DNA of 6,603 bases from Chloroflexota bacterium. Its GTDB lineage: Bacteria > Chloroflexota > Anaerolineae > Anaerolineales > Villigracilaceae. The notes under the pieces were generated by a model. It was not told the DNA's origin. It searched no databases and worked only from the letters and a program-made list of their open reading frames with translations. The stretch is from positions 1-6,603 of the forward strand of contig JAJYOO010000131.1 of the NCBI GenBank assembly GCA_021796155.1, in the 5' to 3' direction. Positions 1 through 5,957 of the stretch are shown here, one piece after another (position 1 is the first letter of the stretch; every line of letters starts with the position of its first letter). The position numbers and the translations under genes are program-made.

Positions 1-20
1 GCATTGATCCTGATCGAAGT
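1..20. repeat. Left arm of a 20-bp perfect inverted repeat (partner 304-323)
   Basis: Bases 1-20 are the exact reverse complement of bases 304-323, and the match stops at base 21. The repeat ends at the first base of the window. The encoded peptide TSIRIN departs from the family pattern (T-S-T-Q) here, which suggests a fold-back join and not a functional repeat. Confidence 0.8.
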
Positions 21-1301
21 GCGGATGACCAGGCGGTCGTCTTCGTCCCAATAGGTCACGACCACATGCGGCTCAATCGAAACCTGCTGGACTTTCGGCA
101 CTTCATATTCGGCTTCGAAAATTCGATCCGCGTCTTTGAATCCTTTTTCCACATCGCCGATGTCAATGCGGATTTTCGCGGCGAGATTCTGACTCGGATC
201 TGAATCCCCAAAGTTAACATATTCCGGTTCTTCATGGATTTTGGCCGCGCCTGGTTTCATTGCATCGGATGAATCCAGAATCGCGGGCAGTGGTTCATAC
301 TCGACTTCGATCAGGATCAATGCTTTTTCCGCAATCTCAGCGGTCTCGGCTGCGACGAAAGCCACGCGGTCGCCAACGAAGCGGACTTTGTTATCCAGCG
401 AGAACGTATCGAGCGGACCCGGAATCGGATCGGACTGACCCGCGGTTGACCAAACGACGCGCGGGATGTCCTGCCATGTCAGCACCGCGGCGACGCCTGG
501 CAAGGCTTTGGCCTTGCTCGCGTCAATCTTTTTGATGCGTGCGTGTGCATATGGACTGTGCAAAACTTTCGCAACCAACATGCCGCGCTTTTCGATGTCT
601 GCTGTGAAAGCTGGTTTGCCTTGGACAAGTTTGACCGCGTCCACTTTCTTTTCGGGCTTGCCAACCACTTGCCATGACTGCGTCTGCGGTGTGACAACAA
701 CTTTGGGTTTAGTCAAAATATTTGCAAATTGATCGCTCGGTGATGCCGATGTCTCTGGATTTGTTTCGGGCGGTTTGCCAAAATCCCAGTTAACCGAATC
801 CCAATTGACGGGTTCATCGCCACGCATGATGGCCGCGGCGCGTAAAACAGCTTGTACCGGTTTGAGATAGCCGGTGCATCGGCACAACACACCGGAAATT
901 GCCTCGCGCACTTCTTCTTCGGTTGGATTCGGATTCTTATCGAGCAAAGTTTTCGCGGCAAGGATTTGTGCGGGTGTGCAGTATCCGCATTGGATTGCGC
1001 CTGTTTCAACGAACGCTTGTTGCAGCGGATGCAAGCCTTCAGTCTTCTTCCAGCCCTGATCGGGATGTTCGCCGAGCGCTTCAATCGTGACGATGTTGTG
1101 ACCATCGGCTTGCGCGGCCAGCAGTGATCCCGCGTTGACCGGCTTGCCGTCGAGCAGAACAGTATCGGCTCCGGTTAGACCATCTCCTTGGGCAAATTTG
1201 ATTCCGTAATAACCGAGTCTGCGAATGGCGGAAAACAAAGTTTCGTGCGGCTCAACTTCAATATTGTGCGAAACAGAATTGATCTTCAATTCGAGATTCA
1301 T
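1..1301 (-). CDS. Fused [2Fe-2S]/molybdopterin oxidoreductase, xanthine dehydrogenase family (partial, 3' end outside window)
   Basis: The first 433 codons are present and the gene runs off the left edge; fused proteins of this kind are usually 850 or more residues. Residues 1-75 resemble the plant-ferredoxin-type domain (GIKF, then TVLLDGKPVN). Residues 90-160 are the [2Fe-2S]-binding helical domain with CGYC (C105, C108) and CRC (C140, C142). After a linker, residues from about 208 begin the aldehyde oxidase/xanthine dehydrogenase molybdopterin domain (HSPYAHARI, VRFVGDRVAFVAAET, IEPH). Family members hydroxylate purines, aldehydes or other heterocycles, or oxidise CO; the substrate cannot be told because the Mo active-site segments lie outside the window. 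The four cysteines of the first cluster are missing (Q38, T43, D46, G58). The start at 1301 is set by AGGAG at 1307-1311, five bases upstream. The gene lies 14 bases after the glycosyltransferase gene. The FAD partner is encoded separately at 5159-5893. The last 4-5 residues (bases 1-13) depart from the family pattern and may be artefactual. Confidence 0.9.
   Translation of the reverse strand, partial: MNLELKINSVSHNIEVEPHETLFSAIRRLGYYGIKFAQGDGLTGADTVLLDGKPVNAGSLLAAQADGHNIVTIEALGEHPDQGWKKTEGLHPLQQAFVETGAIQCGYCTPAQILAAKTLLDKNPNPTEEEVREAISGVLCRCTGYLKPVQAVLRAAAIMRGDEPVNWDSVNWDFGKPPETNPETSASPSDQFANILTKPKVVVTPQTQSWQVVGKPEKKVDAVKLVQGKPAFTADIEKRGMLVAKVLHSPYAHARIKKIDASKAKALPGVAAVLTWQDIPRVVWSTAGQSDPIPGPLDTFSLDNKVRFVGDRVAFVAAETAEIAEKALILIEVEYEPLPAILDSSDAMKPGAAKIHEEPEYVNFGDSDPSQNLAAKIRIDIGDVEKGFKDADRIFEAEYEVPKVQQVSIEPHVVVTYWDEDDRLVIRTSIRIN
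304..323. repeat. Right arm of the 20-bp inverted repeat (partner 1-20)
   Basis: This arm lies in normal coding sequence of the FeS-Mo gene (residues 327-333, ALILIEV, before EYEPLPA), which fits the family. It is therefore the likely original, and 1-20 the copy. Confidence 0.75.
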
Positions 1302-1306
1302 CTTTG

Positions 1307-1311
1307 CTCCT
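1307..1311 (-). promoter_or_regulatory. Ribosome binding site of the FeS-Mo oxidoreductase gene
   Basis: AGGAG lies five bases before the ATG at 1301, inside the 14-base gap after the glycosyltransferase stop codon. It is the strongest Shine-Dalgarno match among the genes here and fixes the start. Confidence 0.8.
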
Positions 1312-1315
1312 AACT

Positions 1316-2857
1316 TTAATTGCAGGTGATGATGATATTTGGCCGTGCGTTGGGCGGGCCCGCGACCGGCGTAAATATCGTTTTGTTTGGATATGTGATG
1401 GATTGCTGTCTGCAATCCGAGACAAGATTGTCGAGCGGCGGAAGAAAATCTACGATGATGGTGCTGGTGGTCGGCGCGTGGATCAACGTGTTAATCTGCG
1501 CTTCGATGGCCGTCCATTCCGGCATCGGATACAGGTTGCCTTCGCCGCGAATCTCGGACATTGCCATCTCATTATAATAGGGCGTTTTTCCGGCGTATAA
1601 AGTTAAATAATTTACATCCGGCGCTAGTACGTCACCGCTGTAATTTTTGATTCTCTCGACCAGCGCGTCGCCGGTTGCTTTATCCTGCTGTGTTGGAATT
1701 GTCTTCGTTTGAATGAATGTAGGAATCAAAAACGCAAATTGGCCGGAAATTAGAATCCACTCCAACACAATCAATGGCACGGCAAACTTTCGCAAATTGG
1801 ATTGTTGAACTATCTCCAAAAGCCATCCGGCTTCCAAGCCGACGAGCAGGGCGATGCCTAAATAAGTTGACACATAAACATTTGGCCCGGAGAATGCGTT
1901 CAGACGTCCAATGACGCTGGTTGCAACCAACGCGCCGGCCATCACCAGATAATAACGATGGTCACGGTCTGCGAATGTTTTTCGAGGCGACAAAATAAAC
2001 GGAAAAAGTCCCGCGAACAGCAAAATTGAAACCGGCGCGAGTTGGCCGACCAGTACGCTGACCATCCGTCCGATCTCGAAGCTGAACGCGTGGGCGCGCG
2101 GGATCGTGAAAAGATAATAATTGATCCAGCCCGCGCTATCAAGCCAGAACATGCTGTAAATGAATCCGGTTGCGATGACGAAGGAAATCGTCAGCCAGAA
2201 GGCGCGCTGCCACTTGAAGATCAGAAGATAAAGGATTGCAGCAAGAGCCACGCCAAGCGCGCTTTGCTTGGTCATGAATCCGAGCGCAAAAATGATTCCG
2301 GCCAGCAGGGCCGTGATCGGCGCGGGCTCGTGATCCCGGTCCCTGGCAAAATAAATTCCCAGAATGGAAAAAGCCGCGGCCAGCATGTCGACGCGGGCAA
2401 TGTCGAACCATTGACCGGTCAGCATGAAAGCGGCGGCAAAGCTTCCAGCGGCTAGGAATCCGGCAAATCTATTTTTTGTCTTTCTATAAACCGCCGCGTA
2501 AAGAACAATTGCACAAATCAACGATGACAGAAAAGAGACCAGCCGCAGCGCGCCGAATCCAAGGCCGATGAGTTTTGCAAGCCCCGCCGACGCATAAAAG
2601 TAGATCGGCGGATAAATCAGCGGGACGAAATAAACAGATGGAGGCAGATATAAAATCCGGCCTTGAAGAATGTGGTTCACTTCGACCAGCGACGCGCCTT
2701 CCATCCACTCTAGCTGGTATGGATAAAACATCCGTGAAAGAATGATGAAAAGATCAATCGCAATGAACGCCACACAGAAAAAAATAACCAAAGCCCTGAA
2801 TATTTTTTCTGCCCAATTTAAAATCGTTGATGTTGGCTGTGGCGTTGTGGATGTCAT
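1316..2857 (-). CDS. GT-C fold integral membrane glycosyltransferase (GT39/ArnT-like)
   Basis: This is a 513-residue polytopic membrane protein. After a short cytoplasmic tail, a first membrane helix spans about residues 20-42. The extracytoplasmic loop WMEGASLVEVNHILQGRILY (51-70) follows, with the acidic residue (E53) expected in the first loop of GT-C enzymes. Further hydrophobic segments run to about residue 380. QWFDIARVDMLAAAF (149-163) matches the conserved R-x-D region of PMT/ArnT-like proteins. The last roughly 130 residues are soluble and probably extracytoplasmic. Family members transfer a sugar from a polyprenyl-phosphate donor to a protein or lipid on the outer face of the membrane; donor and acceptor cannot be deduced. 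The start is five bases after the stop of the upstream phosphatase-like gene, with no clear Shine-Dalgarno, so translation may be coupled. Family assignment is by motif and topology only. Confidence 0.75.
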   Translation of the reverse strand: MTSTTPQPTSTILNWAEKIFRALVIFFCVAFIAIDLFIILSRMFYPYQLEWMEGASLVEVNHILQGRILYLPPSVYFVPLIYPPIYFYASAGLAKLIGLGFGALRLVSFLSSLICAIVLYAAVYRKTKNRFAGFLAAGSFAAAFMLTGQWFDIARVDMLAAAFSILGIYFARDRDHEPAPITALLAGIIFALGFMTKQSALGVALAAILYLLIFKWQRAFWLTISFVIATGFIYSMFWLDSAGWINYYLFTIPRAHAFSFEIGRMVSVLVGQLAPVSILLFAGLFPFILSPRKTFADRDHRYYLVMAGALVATSVIGRLNAFSGPNVYVSTYLGIALLVGLEAGWLLEIVQQSNLRKFAVPLIVLEWILISGQFAFLIPTFIQTKTIPTQQDKATGDALVERIKNYSGDVLAPDVNYLTLYAGKTPYYNEMAMSEIRGEGNLYPMPEWTAIEAQINTLIHAPTTSTIIVDFLPPLDNLVSDCRQQSITYPNKTIFTPVAGPPNARPNIIITCN

Positions 2858-2862
2858 AAAAG

Positions 2863-4515
2863 CTAGCCGGAAACTTTTGATTTCCTTCGACCGTTAATGG
2901 ATGCAATCAATGATGTTATGCCGGTCAAAATCAAACCAACGATGGCGACGATCAATGCTTGCAGCAGTGACAAAAAGCCAAGAAACATACTTGCCATTTC
3001 AGGCGTTGTCCACGTGACGAGCGCGCCGTTGATGGCGAAGCTCAACAAGATTGGCAGGGACAACAAATAAATCGTGACAAATGTAAAGGCCAGCACGCTT
3101 TCCGCGGCCTGGCGCGGCGCTGAATGAAGCCAGTCCAGCGCGTACGTCAAAGCCAGCCACGATAATGCCAGCGACGTTGTGGCGGTTCCTGCGGTGAAGA
3201 CAATGATGTCCGTTGAGCTTGCAACGGAACTCAGCGAATATGTCCGTCCTGCGACAACAGCATAACCAAAATTGAACAGGATGACATATAGGATGGCACC
3301 ACCTAAGAACCACGCGACTTTTCGGTTGCGCTTCCAAACCAGGACCGCGGCCGGAATCAGCGCAAGGATGATTGCCAGCACCGAACGTGGGATCCGCTCA
3401 GCCGTCAGACGATTGGCTTTTGCTGAGTCCATTGCTTGGATCATGGCTGACGGCGTGTCTGACGTCGGTTGCACAGGATTGCCAATTGCTTTTTCATATG
3501 CAGTCATCAATTGAGACTTCTGCGCGGTTTGTGCGGCATTGATAGTTGCTAATTGATCTGGCGTGAGATTCAGCATGGATGTTTGCACAAAGCCTTGCGC
3601 GGTTGCAGGAATATTCGTGCCGAGCAGCGCGGCGACAGTCGGCGCGACATCAGCTTGTTGAATGTCGGGATATTGTCCGGGTTTGACGCCTGCACCAGCC
3701 AAAACAAACGGTTCGACCAAAACAATCGGGTCTTGACCGCCGTGGCCGCCGCGGTCAATCTGTCCGTGATCGGATACAACTAAAACGGTATCCTGCTTGA
3801 GGTCCAGAGTTGAGACGATTTGTTTGAGCAGATCATCGGCGCGCGTTGCGGCCGCGTCCCAGTTCGGTGATTGAGGTCCGCCTTCGTGATGTCCGGCATA
3901 ATCCACTTGGTCAATGTGAATCAAAACCAATTGATAATCGCCGCTTTGCAGCCACGGCAGCGCGTGATTGACCACATCCACATCGGCGACTCGATCTTCG
4001 CCGGGCGTGTAGAAAGACGCGTCCACCGCGTTTTGCGGAATCAATTTTTCGAACCAGTAATAACCGGAGACGGCGGTCTTTAGTCCGCCGCGATGCGCGG
4101 CGCTGAAAAGATTGTCCTGCGTCCAGGTTGGAATGTCGGCATAATCGAGATTCATCGCCGGGCCATCGGAGACATCCGGCCATGCGCCGATCATCAGCAC
4201 GCTGTAACCTGGCTCGGAATAAGACGGCGTGCGGCTATGAACCGTTGCCCACGCGCCTTCAGAACGCAATTGATTCAGGAATGGCATCACATTTGTTTTG
4301 TGTGACGTGTCATCGCGCAGCGCGTCGATCAAAACAAAAACGACGCGGCGGGTGAGCGGCTTGCCGAGCGGCTGCCCCGGCGCGGGCGGATTATTTTTCA
4401 GCGGCGAGCGGAACGCGTAAAGCGAATTGATCATGCCCGTGCCCCATAAATAACCAATGGCAGCAACGAGAATACAACCGAGAATACCGAGGATGATCCA
4501 ACGATTAGATTTCAT
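2863..4515 (-). CDS. Membrane-anchored alkaline-phosphatase-superfamily phosphodiesterase/phosphotransferase
   Basis: The protein has 550 residues. An N-terminal helix (about 6-29) anchors an extracytoplasmic catalytic domain (about 55-310), followed by a linker and five predicted membrane helices (about 377-395, 399-422, 434-462, 473-495, 508-538). The metal and catalytic residues of the type I phosphodiesterase/nucleotide pyrophosphatase family are visible: D64 in FVLIDALRDD, probable nucleophile S100 in PSYSEPGY, D205 and H209 in VDYAGHHEGG, D249 and H250 in SDHG, and H258 in GGHGG. Two zinc ions are expected. The DHG-x4-GHG spacing, the D-x3-H-x2-GG motif and the multi-helix tail resemble eukaryotic GPI ethanolamine-phosphate transferases more than soluble phosphatases, so transfer of a phospho-group onto a membrane glycan is possible. 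AGGG at 4527-4530 is a weak ribosome binding site. The glycosyltransferase gene follows after five bases. The family is well supported; the substrate is unknown. Confidence 0.85.
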   Translation of the reverse strand: MKSNRWIILGILGCILVAAIGYLWGTGMINSLYAFRSPLKNNPPAPGQPLGKPLTRRVVFVLIDALRDDTSHKTNVMPFLNQLRSEGAWATVHSRTPSYSEPGYSVLMIGAWPDVSDGPAMNLDYADIPTWTQDNLFSAAHRGGLKTAVSGYYWFEKLIPQNAVDASFYTPGEDRVADVDVVNHALPWLQSGDYQLVLIHIDQVDYAGHHEGGPQSPNWDAAATRADDLLKQIVSTLDLKQDTVLVVSDHGQIDRGGHGGQDPIVLVEPFVLAGAGVKPGQYPDIQQADVAPTVAALLGTNIPATAQGFVQTSMLNLTPDQLATINAAQTAQKSQLMTAYEKAIGNPVQPTSDTPSAMIQAMDSAKANRLTAERIPRSVLAIILALIPAAVLVWKRNRKVAWFLGGAILYVILFNFGYAVVAGRTYSLSSVASSTDIIVFTAGTATTSLALSWLALTYALDWLHSAPRQAAESVLAFTFVTIYLLSLPILLSFAINGALVTWTTPEMASMFLGFLSLLQALIVAIVGLILTGITSLIASINGRRKSKVSG

Positions 4516-4529
4516 TCTGACGAGTTCCC

Positions 4530-5162
4530 TTAATTCAAGTGATCTGTGATTATTCCGCTGTAGAGCTTTTTAGCGAATTGGTATTCTGCTTTGATAATTC
4601 CACAATTGGGAAAATCAAACGAGTTATGAAAACTGTAAAAATTTCTCATATACTCGGACGAAGTTTTAAACGTGCCAAGTAAATTTGCCCAAAGCAATGT
4701 TTTGATTACGAAGCCATGACAGAAGACGGCGACAAATTTGTTGTCGGTATTTATTATCTGTTCTTGCAAATTCTTGACGCGACTTATGAACCTCTCAAAT
4801 GACTCGGCTCCTTCGCCGTGAATAAAAGCTGGATCACATTTTTCCCAATAAGCTTGGGATAATGGCTTGCGTTCCTGTTGTGTGGTATTGCCCAGCTTGG
4901 CTGGTGATAAATAAGTAAATTCGTGGACTGGCCATGTTTCAACAGCAATATCTCGAAAACGCTGAGCGGTTGGTTGGGCGGTCTGAATAGCGCGCTTGTA
5001 TTTTGATGTAATAATTAGATTCGGCACTTTTTCAAAAGCAATGCTAACTTTATCTGCCTGTTCTTTGCCGAGTTTGGTTAAGCCAATAGCTTCAGGCGTT
5101 TCGGTTGCTTGTCCTGCATTCGCTTCGCTTTCGCCGTGTCGAATATACCAGACTTCAATCAT
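4530..5162 (-). CDS. Histidine phosphatase superfamily (phosphoglycerate mutase-like) protein
   Basis: The protein has 210 residues from the chosen ATG. The signature WYIRHGESEAN (residues 5-15) supplies R8 and the phospho-accepting H9. R57 in SKYKRAIQTAQ, the acidic E81 in HEFTYL and the second histidine H149 in FCHGFVI complete the usual catalytic pocket. Members remove phosphate from sugars, nucleotides, proteins or small metabolites in the cytoplasm; the substrate is not evident. The start at 5162 overlaps the FAD-subunit stop as ATGA, which suggests translational coupling. Upstream in-frame ATGs at 5177 and 5228 would lengthen the overlap and add a tail not expected in the family. A GAAGAG lies 15 bases upstream, so the start is not fixed by a good ribosome site. 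Base composition is clearly richer in A+T than in the flanking genes (64 G+C of 180 in 4561-4740 by hand count), a sign of different origin or weaker constraint. Confidence 0.88.
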   Translation of the reverse strand: MIEVWYIRHGESEANAGQATETPEAIGLTKLGKEQADKVSIAFEKVPNLIITSKYKRAIQTAQPTAQRFRDIAVETWPVHEFTYLSPAKLGNTTQQERKPLSQAYWEKCDPAFIHGEGAESFERFISRVKNLQEQIINTDNKFVAVFCHGFVIKTLLWANLLGTFKTSSEYMRNFYSFHNSFDFPNCGIIKAEYQFAKKLYSGIITDHLN

Positions 5163-5893
5163 AGATTTTCTAGACATCTCTTCGCCAGCGTCGCGGCAAC
5201 ATCCTGACGATATTCCGCGCTGGCCCATTCATCTTTCGCTTCATGGAAAGCGTTGCGTGCTGCGGCTTCAATGCCTTCGGCTTCGGTGCCGTCCATGGCG
5301 AGAATTGGTGCTTTGCCATATCCGCCGACCGCGAGGCGTGTCCGACCGGAGGGCCATTGAGCCAGAGCAACGCAGACGATGGGCTTGTCCGCGGGTGTGC
5401 GCGCGACATATTCAAACGCAAACTTTACATTCAAAGGAATTGCGATGGACGCGATGAGTCCGCGCCGACGAAGAGGGAGGAAATCTCCTAGATTTTCGAT
5501 TTTAGATTTTGGATTGAGGATTGTTAATTTTGCGTCCAGCGCAAGCAAGGCTGTAGCGAAAGTAGATCGTCCATCGCAGACAACGATTGTCCCTGCGACG
5601 GTTGCCGCATTGCGAAGGTTGAGCGGTGCTTCGAGTTTCAGCGCGGACTTCAACGCGGCGGGGCAATTTGCATCTTCAAACAATTGTTGAAGTGTCACGG
5701 TCGCACCGATCTCAAGATTATTTCCGCTTTTCTTTAACGAGTTCAGGCCGAGGGCTTGAAGGTCAACGACTTCAACGGAATCAGATTGTCGGTGAGAAAG
5801 AAGCGTCCCTCCGCCGAGAGGAAATGTATTTGGATGTGAAAGAAGTTCGAGGGCTTGGTCAAGATTTTGGGGACGATGATATGCAGTGATCAT
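5159..5893 (-). CDS. FAD-binding subunit of xanthine dehydrogenase/CO dehydrogenase family (CoxM/XdhB-like)
   Basis: The protein has 244 residues, somewhat shorter than the usual 280-290. The N-terminal FAD domain begins ITAYHRPQNLDQALELL and carries the flavin loop as PLGGGTLLSHRQ (25-36), IGATVTLQQL (62-71) and APLNLRNAATVAG (89-101), where the common T-x-GG is T-VAG. GLIASIAIP starts the C-terminal domain, and FEYVARTPADKP plus the end of the protein match the CO-dehydrogenase flavoprotein C-terminal domain. Family members pass electrons from the molybdenum-iron-sulphur subunit to NAD or another acceptor. The only candidate partner here is the FeS-Mo gene at 1-1301, about 3.8 kb downstream on the same strand. 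The start at 5893 is preferred over an in-frame ATG at 6076 because GGAG stands six bases upstream and the family N-terminus begins there; the longer form would translate through the palindrome and into the thioesterase gene. Residues 124-135 are encoded by a heptanucleotide repeat. Confidence 0.88.
   Translation of the reverse strand: MITAYHRPQNLDQALELLSHPNTFPLGGGTLLSHRQSDSVEVVDLQALGLNSLKKSGNNLEIGATVTLQQLFEDANCPAALKSALKLEAPLNLRNAATVAGTIVVCDGRSTFATALLALDAKLTILNPKSKIENLGDFLPLRRRGLIASIAIPLNVKFAFEYVARTPADKPIVCVALAQWPSGRTRLAVGGYGKAPILAMDGTEAEGIEAAARNAFHEAKDEWASAEYRQDVAATLAKRCLENL
5489..5523 (-). repeat. Imperfect 7-bp tandem repeat (five units) inside the FAD-subunit gene
   Basis: On the minus strand the units read CAATCCT, CAATCCA, AAATCTA, AAATCGA, AAATCTA, each with the AATC core in the same position. 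They encode residues 124-135 (TILNPKSKIENL), where the family has a variable surface loop between the 'LLALDA' strand and the 'DFL' motif. Heptameric repeats of this AT-rich kind are known as short tandemly repeated sequences in cyanobacterial and some other genomes; membership here is inferred from unit size and composition. Confidence 0.7.
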
Positions 5894-5899
5894 AATTTG

Positions 5900-5903
5900 C
5901 TCC
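5900..5903 (-). promoter_or_regulatory. Ribosome binding site that fixes the FAD-subunit start
   Basis: GGAG lies six bases before the ATG at 5893 and directly after the T-run that follows the palindrome. It excludes the longer in-frame start at 6076 as the main one. Confidence 0.75.
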
Positions 5904-5942
5904 AAAAAAGAACAGGTATCCTGTATTATACAGGATACCTGT
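5904..5942 (-). terminator. Perfect palindrome followed by T-run: candidate rho-independent terminator or attenuator
   Basis: Bases 5912-5942 form a perfect inverted repeat with 15-base arms around one central base. In the minus-strand transcript the stem is followed at once by TTCTTTTTT (5912 to 5904). It lies 15 bases after the stop codon of the thioesterase gene, the right place to end the methyltransferase-thioesterase transcript. The stem is long but contains many A-T pairs, and the FAD-subunit ribosome site begins one base after the T-run. It could therefore act as an attenuator for the downstream genes or, as DNA, as an operator. Confidence 0.55.
5925..5930 (-). promoter_or_regulatory. 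Candidate -10 box (TATAAT) at the centre of the palindrome
   Basis: A consensus TATAAT sits at the symmetry centre, about 32 bases upstream of the FAD-subunit ATG, which would give a leader of roughly 22-25 bases. No good -35 hexamer is found: 17 bases upstream is GAATTT, and the TTGTCA that resembles the consensus is only 13 bases away. A regulator-dependent or extended promoter is possible, or the match is a by-product of the palindrome. Confidence 0.35.
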
Positions 5943-5957
5943 CTGACAAATTCTATT

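Noticed and set aside
1..323. Inverted-repeat ends of a small mobile element
   Set aside because: The enclosed 283 bases are ordinary in-frame coding sequence of the oxidoreductase; a fold-back join explains the repeat better.
2042..2455. 137-codon plus-strand open frame
   Set aside because: It is antisense to the glycosyltransferase; its charged, low-information composition is what the complement of membrane-helix codons gives.
5163..5228. Longer histidine-phosphatase start at 5228 or 5177
   Set aside because: The family fold starts directly at MIEVWYIRHGES. The ATG at 5162 gives the standard ATGA overlap, and the one at 5177 has its purine-rich stretch directly against the ATG.
5912..5942. 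CRISPR repeat or IS terminal repeat
   Set aside because: There is a single palindrome, with no spacer-repeat periodicity, no direct target duplication and no transposase nearby.
5930..5953. Full sigma-70 promoter using TTGTCA as the -35 box
   Set aside because: The spacing to TATAAT is only 13 bases, too short for a normal promoter; only the -10 match was kept, at low confidence.
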